Assembly (NCBI GenBank): GCA_963704825.1
Contig: CAVPHV010000021.1
Coordinates: 1 to 64,000 of the forward strand
Length of the DNA stretch: 64,000 nucleotides
Source of the DNA: CAVPHV01 sp963704825
GTDB lineage: Bacteria; Actinomycetota; Acidimicrobiia; Spongiisociales; UBA5794
Reading direction: 5' to 3'
The translations under genes and the position numbers were made by a program. This document shows positions 38,079-48,000 of the stretch, in pieces. The notes beneath the pieces are model-generated. The model was given only the letters and a program-made list of their open reading frames with translations. It was not told the origin of the DNA and ran no database searches. Positions within the stretch are counted from its first letter, which is position 1. Each line of letters opens with the position of its first letter.

Positions 38079-40778
38079 CTACCCGGGGATGGGATCAGCG
38101 AAGAACACGATCCACCGGTTGTATTTGTTGCCGGCCTGATCAACGACGACCACGAGCAGACCGTAACGACCCGATCCGTCGTCGGGCGGCGTCCACTCGA
38201 AGAGCCACTCGGTCGTAGCTTCGCCCGGAGATTCCAAGGTCGCATCGTGGGAATACCACCCACCCCACGATCCATCCTCTTGGAACCAGGTCTTTGCAGC
38301 ACGATCACGGATCGCGACGCGCACCTCGGCGACTCCGACATTGTCGCTAGCGGTTCCCCCGATCTCGATCGGGCCGGCATACCGCTCGCCGCCGACCGGC
38401 GTGATCAGATCCACCGACGGCATCACCGTGTCGGGCACGGGATCCGGGTCGGGATTGGGCTCCGGCTCGGGATCGGGCGCCGCGGGACCGACCTCGAAGG
38501 TCAGCCAGTCGCGAACCCCGTCCGCGTTGCCGGCAGCATCGAGGGCAGTCACGACGATGCCGTAACGCCCAGAACCGCCCTGCGGCGGTGTCCACCGCAA
38601 GCTCCATCCCGTCGCGGAAGCACCGGGATTGTCGAGATTGGCTTGTAGCGATGTCCAACCCGTCACCCAGCGGCCGTCCGACCGACTCCAACGACCGGTG
38701 GTGCGGTCCCTGATGCCGATCCGAACGCTGGCGACCGCGGTGTCATCACGCGCCGATCCTCGGATTTCGACCGATTCGGGATAGGTGGCTCCGGCCTCCG
38801 GCACGGCGAGTTCGACCGTTGGCACCGCCATATCTTCGTTTGCCGGTGGCAGCGTCGTGGTCGTGGTCGTCGTGGTCGTGGTCGTGGTCGTCGTGGTCGG
38901 CGCCACCGTCGTGGTCGTCGTGGTCGGCGCCACCGTCGTGGTCGTCGTGGTCGGCGCCACCGTCGTCGTGGTCGTGGTCGGCGCCACCGTCGTCGTGGTC
39001 GTCGTGGTCGTCCCCGGCCCGCCGCTCACCACGAGGAAGGCGGCGTCTTTGGCTGGGATGGTGATGGTGGTGACCGGTGTGGGGTCGCCTTGGGGGTTCT
39101 TGTTGACGACGTCGTAGTAGGTGCCGCCCAGGTTGTGGGTCTTGGTGGTGCTGGTTGGGTTGACGATGATCAACCCGTTGCTGTAGGCACGGGCATACAG
39201 CCCTGAGGGCAACGCCAACCCCGATACCTGGGAGGTGGTTTCACTCGGGGTACCCCAGTCCCAGAAGTACAACTCGTCGGGCCGGTCGAGGTTGAACGGG
39301 CCCCCATAGGTGTACTTGGTTGCCGAGGGGCGATGCGCCAACAGCAACGACCCGTACGCAAACCGCTCATAGCGTTGCGGATCGGGCACCCCACGATTCC
39401 AGCGCACCCAATACGCTGCGGGCCAGTTGTTGGCCATGGTCCGAATCGTGCGGTCCATCTCCGCGGTCCACGAGAACCCGTTCCCCCACGACCCGTCGGT
39501 ACGCATCCAGTTCTCCATCACCCCCGCATCGGTGTGATTGGCCAACAACTCATCCGCACACGAATCATTGTTCTGGAGCGTGTTCGTCACCATCTTCTTC
39601 CCCGGCAACTCGGAACGCAGCCCAGCAAGCTTGGTTTGCTGATGGTCACCCCACCGATCCCGCGTCAGTTTCTTGTTCACCGGGTCGTCCCACCCCCACA
39701 CCGGGTTCCCCGCCCAATCGGCGTTGTTGTACTGCACACACGACGTCACATCCAACCAGAACGCGTTATAGCCCTGGAACCCCGACCCGAACGTGTCCCG
39801 AATCCGATCCGCGATCCACCCATACCCATCGGGCTGCCACAACTTGATCCCATACCGCAACGCATACCGGCTGTCGTCACGACCCGGAATCCCCGACAGG
39901 CCCTGATCATCGGCCACTGCGGTCTTCGACCCGATATACACCGGCGACATCACCCGAGCATTCGCCGCATGCGACGTCGCCTCCGTCCCCCACAAACCAC
40001 GCCGCACCGCCAACACCACATCCCCACCATCAACCGACGGGTTCCCCGTGATCTGCATCAACTCGTCATCAACCCGAACAAACGACACCACATCATGCGT
40101 ATTCGCCGTATGCGCCCCCGCCGCCGTCCCCGCACCACGCGAACTGCGATACGGCCACGTCGCCGCCTCACCCGACGGCCGCACCGACGCTGCGGACTTG
40201 ACCCGCACCGTGGTCGCCCCCGCCGACAACGACCCCGACAACTTCGCCACATCCGCCCCATTGTCACCCGCCACATACGGCGCATAATTCCCCGGCCAGA
40301 ACGTCGCGATCGCCAACGGGGCATTCGCCTCCAAATCCCCCGCCTCACCAAACAACAACGGCGCCGACTGCGACGACTGACTCACATACGAACCATTCCG
40401 ATAATTCGACGCCACCACCCCACGCGACGCCAACTTCGCCGCCAACGTCGACGACGACGACCCCCGACACAAATCACCCAACGTAAACACATTCGAACCT
40501 TCGCCGTGGAAATGCTCATACCAGACGGTGAGTTCGGCCAACCGCGCGTCCAAGGCGCCACCCGTCAACTCATTCACCGCCCGAATCTGTCCACAATCAC
40601 CCACCTCAGTAAACAAATCGACATACGGTTCATCGCCCATGGCGGCATCCGGATAGGCGGAGCTGATGCCCATGCCCGGGGTCAGGCTCAGCGCGAGCCC
40701 GGCCAGCAGAACAAAAGCGAGAGTAGCGATCAGGGCGCGTCGAATGGACGACTTAGCGCCGCTTAGCGTGGATAGCAT
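38079..40778 (-). CDS. Secreted glycoside-hydrolase-like protein (GHL15-type) with Thr linker and two Ig-like domains
   Basis: An 899-residue protein from the ATG at 40778 (GGAAGGGAAT upstream). The signal peptide is RRALIATLAFVLLAGLALSL. Residues about 40-585 are one large module with TIM-barrel-like strands ending in acidic residues (AFWLDVTSCVQYNN, DAGVMENWM, LYFWDWGTP), which resembles the hypothetical glycosyl hydrolase group GHL15; the substrate is unknown. A Thr-rich linker (588-641) leads to two Ig-like domains separated by a Pro/Asp/Glu spacer. In these copies the Trp motif is reduced (RWSRSDGRW, TWFQEDGSWGGW). The catalytic module uses G-ending codons, unlike the Ig part. It may trim or modify the local polysaccharide. 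Confidence 0.75.
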   Translation of the reverse strand: MLSTLSGAKSSIRRALIATLAFVLLAGLALSLTPGMGISSAYPDAAMGDEPYVDLFTEVGDCGQIRAVNELTGGALDARLAELTVWYEHFHGEGSNVFTLGDLCRGSSSSTLAAKLASRGVVASNYRNGSYVSQSSQSAPLLFGEAGDLEANAPLAIATFWPGNYAPYVAGDNGADVAKLSGSLSAGATTVRVKSAASVRPSGEAATWPYRSSRGAGTAAGAHTANTHDVVSFVRVDDELMQITGNPSVDGGDVVLAVRRGLWGTEATSHAANARVMSPVYIGSKTAVADDQGLSGIPGRDDSRYALRYGIKLWQPDGYGWIADRIRDTFGSGFQGYNAFWLDVTSCVQYNNADWAGNPVWGWDDPVNKKLTRDRWGDHQQTKLAGLRSELPGKKMVTNTLQNNDSCADELLANHTDAGVMENWMRTDGSWGNGFSWTAEMDRTIRTMANNWPAAYWVRWNRGVPDPQRYERFAYGSLLLAHRPSATKYTYGGPFNLDRPDELYFWDWGTPSETTSQVSGLALPSGLYARAYSNGLIIVNPTSTTKTHNLGGTYYDVVNKNPQGDPTPVTTITIPAKDAAFLVVSGGPGTTTTTTTTVAPTTTTTTVAPTTTTTTVAPTTTTTTVAPTTTTTTTTTTTTTTTLPPANEDMAVPTVELAVPEAGATYPESVEIRGSARDDTAVASVRIGIRDRTTGRWSRSDGRWVTGWTSLQANLDNPGASATGWSLRWTPPQGGSGRYGIVVTALDAAGNADGVRDWLTFEVGPAAPDPEPEPNPDPDPVPDTVMPSVDLITPVGGERYAGPIEIGGTASDNVGVAEVRVAIRDRAAKTWFQEDGSWGGWYSHDATLESPGEATTEWLFEWTPPDDGSGRYGLLVVVVDQAGNKYNRWIVFFADPIPG
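38854..39014 (-). repeat. Thr-linker repeat (TTTTTTVAP units)
   Basis: Simple repeat of GTCGTGGTC units on the plus strand encoding four TTTTTTVAP-type units and a final run of Thr on the minus strand. It is an extended, probably O-glycosylated linker between the hydrolase-like module and the Ig-like domains. Such repeats are prone to slippage and assembly errors. Confidence 0.85.
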
Positions 40779-40944
40779 ATTCCCTTCCTCACTCATCTCA
40801 TCTGCTGAATTGGTGAGGGTTACACAGTCGGTCCAGTCGGGCAACGCCTTGAGGAGATTCTTCCGACCCTTTTAGGACCGGCTTGTGGTCGCTCCGCGGC
40901 GTGAAACTGTCGCTTTCAGGCGCAGAACCGCGCCGGCGGGGGCG

Positions 40945-42066
40945 TCAGCTGCCGAAGGCGTTGGCCTCCAGCGCGGCATCGAGAGCCTCGAGTTCGTCGG
41001 GCGTCAGCAGGCGGTCGTAGTTGCGAGGGAGTTCGACCGCACCGGCGCCCTGACCAACCGCCCACTCCACCGCGGCCGCCAAGTCGCCGACCAGCTCCGG
41101 CTTGGCGGTCTGGAGCGAGATCGGGGCACCAAGCGCCGCCATCGACTCGTACATCCGCTCATACCGGCCCTCGAACGGCGGCCACCGGATACTGTTGTTC
41201 TCGAGCACACACCGCTCGCCGAGCACCTCTCGGCAGTAGCTCATCATCGAGACCGTGAACTCGAGATCTACACCGACCGTGCCATCCTGGTTGATCACCT
41301 GATAGGGGTTGAAGGCGAGCCCAGATCGCGTCGATCTCCACACCTGATGTGCCTCGACTTGGCGACGAAGGCACTCGCGGTCTTGAACCGAGTCGAACTC
41401 TGCCGCGAGCAGATTTGCGACGGAGACCTCATCAGCTGCGTCGCGGATGAAGGGTTCCGCGTAGACCGTCATGCACTGCGAGATCGTGACGACTCTCAGT
41501 TCCGGCACGAGGTCGTAACGGTCGGCGAGTTTGGTATGCAGGTCCGTGTAGGCGTCCCCATAGTCGTCGGTCCAGAATCGTCCGATGGTGCCACTCACTT
41601 TGTCCTGGGGATCCATGATCGCCACGGGCCCTCCGGTGAGGCGCTTGAGTTCCTCAGGAGCCCCCAGACCGCCGAGGATGCGGAGCTTGATCTGAAGGCC
41701 CGTCCCGGGTTCTGCCGCTTCGATGCGGCGCACCTCTTCGATGGCGAGATCGAGTGGATTGCCCTCCAAGATAGGACCAAACGGTTCGGCTTGAAGGTCT
41801 GACCAGTCCACCAGGACCACAAAGCCGTTGACAACCTCGCGCAACTCCTTGGGTGGCAGCATGTGGCGATCTACGAGACCGGCCATAGCCGGCTTGAGTT
41901 CCACCGGCGGCTCGGTCGCTTCCGACGCTGCGATCGGATCGTCGCCGCCGGTTTGGCATCCTGCCATGGCAACGACAACCACCAGCAAGGCCGACAGCTC
42001 CAACAACCGGCGGCGTCTCGTTCGAACGCCGCCGGTTGCTACCACTTCGCTCCCAGCCTGGATCAT
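40945..42066 (-). CDS. Lipoprotein, hypothetical, barrel-like
   Basis: A 373-residue protein with a lipobox (SALLVVVVAMAGC, Cys at 37), so it is anchored on the outer face of the membrane. The body has alternating strands and helices (VNGFVVLVDWSDLQ, GLQIKLRILGGLGAPEEL, LVPELRVVTISQCM, GAGAVELPRNYDRL) that suggest a TIM-barrel, as in glycoside-hydrolase-like proteins that bind saccharides, but I recognise no family. It starts 13 nt after the stop of the 2244-residue NHL gene on the same strand, so the two are almost certainly co-transcribed and may work together at the cell surface. Confidence 0.75.
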   Translation of the reverse strand: MIQAGSEVVATGGVRTRRRRLLELSALLVVVVAMAGCQTGGDDPIAASEATEPPVELKPAMAGLVDRHMLPPKELREVVNGFVVLVDWSDLQAEPFGPILEGNPLDLAIEEVRRIEAAEPGTGLQIKLRILGGLGAPEELKRLTGGPVAIMDPQDKVSGTIGRFWTDDYGDAYTDLHTKLADRYDLVPELRVVTISQCMTVYAEPFIRDAADEVSVANLLAAEFDSVQDRECLRRQVEAHQVWRSTRSGLAFNPYQVINQDGTVGVDLEFTVSMMSYCREVLGERCVLENNSIRWPPFEGRYERMYESMAALGAPISLQTAKPELVGDLAAAVEWAVGQGAGAVELPRNYDRLLTPDELEALDAALEANAFGS

Positions 42067-42079
42067 GGGCTTCGAGGGC

Positions 42080-45000
42080 TCAGCTTACGCTGAACCGCAC
42101 CCATGGCTTGGTCTGGTCCGAATTGCCCGCCGCGTCATCGGCGCGAAGGCTGATGGCAAACTGCCCAGGAGCCGTCGGCGTGAAGTCGTAGCTCCACGTC
42201 GTGAGCGTTCCACCCGGTGTCCCCAGCGTGGTGTCGCCCGGGATCCAGATCCAGCCAACCTGCCAGTCGGTTCCGTTCCAGAACAGAGTGTTGGCGACGT
42301 CCTTGATCGCGATCCGGACCCGTGACACGCCGACGTTGTCCGTGGCCTCACCGGAGAACGTGATCGGGCCAACGGGGAAGTCCTGGTTGTTGGTCGGGAC
42401 AATCACGGTTCCGTTCGGGTCGATCGTGTCCGGCACCTGGTCGGTGAGGTAGAACAGCACCCACGGCTTCGATTGGTCTTGGTTCCCGGATGTGTCTTCC
42501 GCCCGCACCAAGATGTTGAACTCACCGGCGGCCGGAGGAATCCAGCCCAGGCTCCACGCCGTGCTCGGCGCCCCCGGGTTGGCCAGCACCGTCTGCAAAT
42601 ACCGGAACCCGGTCACCCAACCCGTCCCGTCCCAGTACTGGTCGGTGAGACGATTCTTGATCGCGATCTCGACCTCAGCCACGCCCACGTCGTCGGTGGC
42701 TTCGCCGGAGAACCCGGTCCACGTCGCCATGTCGTAGGTCGCCTGGTGCAGTGGCACCGCTACGGTGGCATCCGGCTCGACCGTATCCCCGGTCGGGATC
42801 GTGAGAGAGAAGGCCACCCAGGGCTTGGTTTGGTCCTGGTTGCCGGAGGTGTCTTCGGCCCGAACCAGGACGGCATAGTTGCCCGGTCCGGCCGGCACCC
42901 AGTCGTTGCTCCAGTCGGTATCCACCGCATTGGGTGCGGCCAACACCGTCGGGAGGTAGACAAAGGCGGTCTGCCAAGTAAGGCCGTTCCACCAGGTTCC
43001 GGCATCACGATCTTTGATGGCAACGACGACCTCGGCAACCCCGACATCGTCGGTTGCGTTGCCGGTAATGCCGGTCCACGTTGGCAATGGGTAGGTCTGC
43101 AGGTGCTGCGGAACGGTGACCGTTGCGTCCGGATCCACCGCGTCCGGCGGCAGTTCGCTCACGGAGAACCGAACCCACGGACGGGTCGAGTCACTGTTGC
43201 CGGCGCCGTCGGTGGCCATCACCGCAATGCCGAAGTCGCCCTCCCGCGGCGTCCACGCAAAGGTCCATCCGGTGGACACCCCGCCCGGAGCGTCGAGGAC
43301 GGTGACGTGACGCTTGTAACCCGGGGAGAACGTCACGCCGTCGGCCTCGAGCCACTCGTCCGTGTTGCGATCCTTGATCGCGACCTGAACCATGGCGACT
43401 CCGCTGCCATCGACCTCGTCTGTTGCGGTTCCGGAGATCACGGCGATTTCGGCAGCCGTATACACCTCGTCGTTCACCGGCAGCGTGACCTCACCGTTTG
43501 GCTCGGTGGTGTCGGGCGGCGTCGGCCCCGAAAGTGCCAGGTCCCAGTACGTGATTCGGTTGTTGTCGTGGTCGCTGACGGCGAGCGTCATCTCGTCCGG
43601 CGACACTGCGACACCCTTGGGGCCGCTCAGCTGTCCGAGGCCAACCGCCGTGGAGAAGGTGCCCGAGGTTCCGAAGAACTTGACCAGATTGTTGCCCGAG
43701 TCGGCGACCAGCAGCATTTCGCTGTCGCCAAACATCTCAACCGCAAGGTTGTGCGGGTTGCGCACCTGATTCTGAGCGGTGCCTCCGGTGACAATGGTCC
43801 CGATCAAGTCACCGGCAGCGTTGTACTTTGTGATCGAGTCGGTGGCGCCGTCGTTGGCGGAATAGATGTTGCCGGCGGAGTCGACGGCGACGCCGCGCGG
43901 TGACACCACGGAAGCCGTGATCACATCGAGGGTGAAGCCGGTGACATCCAAACGGATCAACCGGTTGTTGAGGGTGTCGGCGATCCAGTAGGAACCGTCG
44001 GCGGCAATCGCCGTCTGATGGGGCCGACCAAGCGTCGTCGACACCGGCACAACCGTGGAGTCAAAGGTGCCATCGGCTGCGAACAGTGACAGGCGGTTGT
44101 TCTCGCTGTCGGTCACGACAACTCTGCCGTCGGCCGCCATGATGGCGGCACGCGGGAAGATGAGGCCGCCGTCACCCGAACCGTAGGCACCCCACTCGGT
44201 GGCAAACGACCCATCAGGGTTGAACTTCTGCATCCGATGGTTGAACCAGTCGGCCACGTAAAGGTTGCCGGCGTCGTCGTAGGTGAGGCCGAACGGGCCG
44301 TTGAACCCACCGGGACTCGGCGGCGTTCCGCCAATCGTCTCGGCATACGAAGGCGCGCCACCACTCACGGTGAACCGCTGCAACTGGAATGACCACTGGT
44401 CGCTGACCACAACGTCGCCGTTGTCCATGAAGATCCCCGAAGGCTGCCGGAACTGGCCGGGGCCGTTCCCGTAGCCGCCGATCGGCGCCGCAATGGGGGT
44501 TCCGTTGGTCTGGACGTGAGCCAGCTGCAGGTTCCTCGCATCACCCACCCAGAGCCCGCCGCTGCCGTCGGCGGCGATGGCGCGGGGACGGTCGATGAAG
44601 AAGCTGCCGAGCTCGGCGCCCGTCGTCGGGTTCAGCGAAACGACCCGGTCGTTGTCGGCATCACCGATGTACAGATTGCCGTCATCGCCGATCTCGATCG
44701 TGCGTGGCCGCGACAGGGGTGTGCCGCCAACTTCTGTTGTCTGCCACATCTCGAGGTCGGTGGTCGCGTTGATCTTGACCACCCGGTTGTTGTAGGTGTC
44801 GGCAACGTAGACGCCGGTGGCATCGGCCACCACGCCCCATGGCCCGTCAAGTCCCGTGCCACGCAGCTCCGTCACCACCGTGCCGGTCTTGGTGATCTTG
44901 ACCACCTTGTTGTCACCGCTGGATTGATCGCCAACCCAGAGGTGGACCCCGTCTGGGTCGAGGGCAACGACCCGAGGGTCGTTCCAACCGACATCGGATA

Positions 45001-48000
45001 CCACCGTGACGTTGCGAGCGGCGTCGATTCTCACGATCCGACTGTTACCCGAGTCGGCGACATACCAATTGGTTCCGTCGTGGGCGCCGTCGCCCGGGTA
45101 GAGCGGAGCCACTCCTGCGGGGTTCGAAGCCTCGCCGCCGTAGGTGTCGTCGAAGTTCACGAGATTCTCGCCGACGCGGAACTTCTGGACACGATGGTTG
45201 TAGGTGTCGGCTACGTACAGGAACCCGTTGTCGTAGCGCAGCGCGTGCGGCCGGGCGAACTCGCCGTTGCCGGTCCCCGGGGCGCCGAAGCCGTCACCGA
45301 GGTCGTTGAGGTCGCTGTCGAAGTGGCGGATCCGGCCGTTGCCGGTGTCGGCAACCCAGAGGGTGCCGTCGGCAGCCAGTGCGATGCCTTCAGGAGCTGA
45401 GAGCCCTGCGGCGGCCTGCGCAACGAAGGTGCCATTGATGGTGAGCTTCTGGATCCGGTTGTTGCCGGAGTCGGCAACGTACATGTGCGTGTCGTCGACG
45501 GCCACACCCTGGGGAGTGTTGAACTGTCCATCCCCGATCCCAAAGCTCCCGATCGCGGCGCCGTAGGTGTCCGTGGCCGGGTTGTACGGAAGGATGCGGA
45601 AGTTGTACGTATCCACGATGTAGAGGATGCCGTTGTAGAACGTGAGCCCCTCAGGTCCGTTCAGTGGGCTTCCCGGGGGACCCTCGGTCTCGAAGCTGCT
45701 CCCATTGAGGTTCGCATCCCAGAGTTGCACTCCGCCGCCGCGAGTGTCGGCCGCCCAGACCGTACCGTCGTCGGCGACGGCAACAGCCTCCGGCCAGCTG
45801 AAGGTGCCCGGAGCAGTTGCGCGCGAACCCTTGTGAGCAACATAGTTGCCGTTGGCATCGAGCTTCTGGATGCGATGGTTGAGCCGCTCCATGACGTAGA
45901 TCGAGCCGTCGGGTCCGATGTCAATGCCGTAGGGCTGGGCGAACCCGGGAACGGGGGCCGTGGCGCCCTCGATCGACGAAGCGTAGGTCCCATCGGGGTT
46001 GAAGACCTCGATGCCGTTACCCCAGAAGTCCAGGCCGTAGACCTTGCCAGCAGAGTCGATGGCGACGCGGCGCAGGTGGTTGAATAGCCCAGGCTCGAAG
46101 CCGGGCGCGCCGGGGTCGACACAGAAGTCGGGGTGAACCGAGCAACGGCCTGCCCACTCTGCGGTGAAGGACCAGTCGCCTGCGCTGTAGTCGTAGATGA
46201 CGACACGGCCGGTTCCGGTGTCGGAGACGTACATCCGATTGCCGGTCGAATCCCACACCATGTTGTACGGGAAGTTCAGGTCTCCGTCGCCGGGACCGCC
46301 GAGTTCGTACACCGGGGTCGAGTTCCACGAACCCCCAGGGGTGACGTCGAAGGCCTTGATACGGTGGTTCTTGTAGTCGGACACCCAGAGGTAGCCGTCG
46401 GGACCCCGCGCCGCGTCGCGCGGACCGTTGAGGCCAACCGCCGGTGAGACCCACTGGAATACGCCGGCGGCATCCCACGCTTTGATTCGGTCCTGAGCGC
46501 TCGACGCCACGAGGACCTGGCCGTTGACGGCATCCCAGCTCAAACCGATAGGTGTGTTCAGGCAGTCGCTACAGGTGCCCGTCGTCCCTCGGGTCCACAC
46601 GTGATTGCCCGCGGCGTCGAACTTCTGAATCCGGTCGTTCTCGGCGTCGGCAACATAGATGTTCCCCACATCATCGATCGCGACGTCGCGGGGGCTCTCG
46701 AACTCGCCGTCTGCTCCGCCATCGGAACCAAACTCGCCGAGCTTGGTCCCGTCGAGGGCGTAGCGCAGAATCCGGTCCATCCCGGTATCGGCGATCACGA
46801 GCTGATTGTTGGTGGCGTCGTATTCGAACCCCGACGGATACATCGCAGCGGTTGACTGACCCGCCGGCGTGCCCACATACGGTGCGGGGGCATCAGCCAC
46901 GGCAATGTCCCACGTGAACACGTGGATCTGGTCGTTGTAGGTGTCGGAGACGTAGACGAGATCGCCGTCGACCGTAACCGCGGCTGGATGGTTGAAGCCC
47001 GGGCCGCTGAACTCGCCGATCACGTTGTAGGTGCCGTCCATGATGACGATCTTGTTGTTGTTGGAGTCGGCGACGTAGATACGACCGAGGTCATCGACGG
47101 CGATGCCTTCGGGATGGTCGAAGCCGCGGTCGACGTTGCGCTCGGTCACATAGTTGACGCCGTCGCTGGTTTGGACGACCTTGATCCGGTTGTTGTTGGT
47201 GTCCGAGATCAGGAGCCGGCCGCTGATGGGATGGACGACCACTCCCTGCGGGTTGAGCATCTGACCCCAGTTGGATCCTTTGGACCCGTACTTGCCGAGG
47301 TACTGGCGAGTGGCGACGTCATACGCCTTGATCCGGTGGTTCTCGGTGTCGGCGATGAAGGCAATGTTGTCGGTCTCGCGAATGTCGAGGGCGTAGGGCC
47401 ACACAAACTGATTGTCGCCATCACCCGCACCGGCTCCGATGAACTCGATGCCCGTGCAGTTGGGATCAACGATTTGGATGCGGTGCTGCTTGGTGTCGGC
47501 AATCCAGATCTCACCGGTGGTCTTGTCGACTTCGAGACCGCGCGGCCAGTTGAACTTTCCGAGCTCAGCCCCGGCAGACGCTCGAGTTCCACAAACCGAG
47601 ATGACCTCTCCGCCGCCGGTCACGTTGCCTTCAGCGTCCAAGGTGAGTGGGTTCATCCGTACGAACCTGTGGTGCACGGTATCGATGACGTTGAGAACGC
47701 CGTCGGCGCCGATCCCCACTTCGCGTGGCTCGTGGAATACCGAGGTATCGGACGGGACCCCCGGCGGGGTGCCGATCTCCTGGGCCCAGACATACCCGGT
47801 TGGGGTGCGCTCGAAGCGCTCGACCTTGAAGCCCCACAGGTCGGAAACCCAGACGTCGCCGGAACCGTCCGTGGCGACAGCAGAACGGCGCATCGTCGTG
47901 ATGGTGCCGGTCGTCTCGGGAGTGCCCTCCACACCGAACTTGTCGATGAACGTTCCGTCGAGTTCGAACGTCTGCACCCGGAAGTTGAGCGCATCGGCGA

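Noticed and set aside
38846..39020. CRISPR-like or minisatellite array
   Set aside because: Units are 9-27 nt, in frame, and encode Thr/Val-Ala-Pro; there are no spacers. It is a protein linker.
38785..39117. Poly-Val plus-strand frame
   Set aside because: Antisense of the Thr-linker repeat in the hydrolase-like gene.
39333..40766. 477-codon open frame on the plus strand opposite the hydrolase-like gene
   Set aside because: Translation is Pro/Arg/His-rich with no motif, whereas the minus strand has a signal peptide, ribosome site, folded domain and linker. The open frame is a by-product of strong codon bias.
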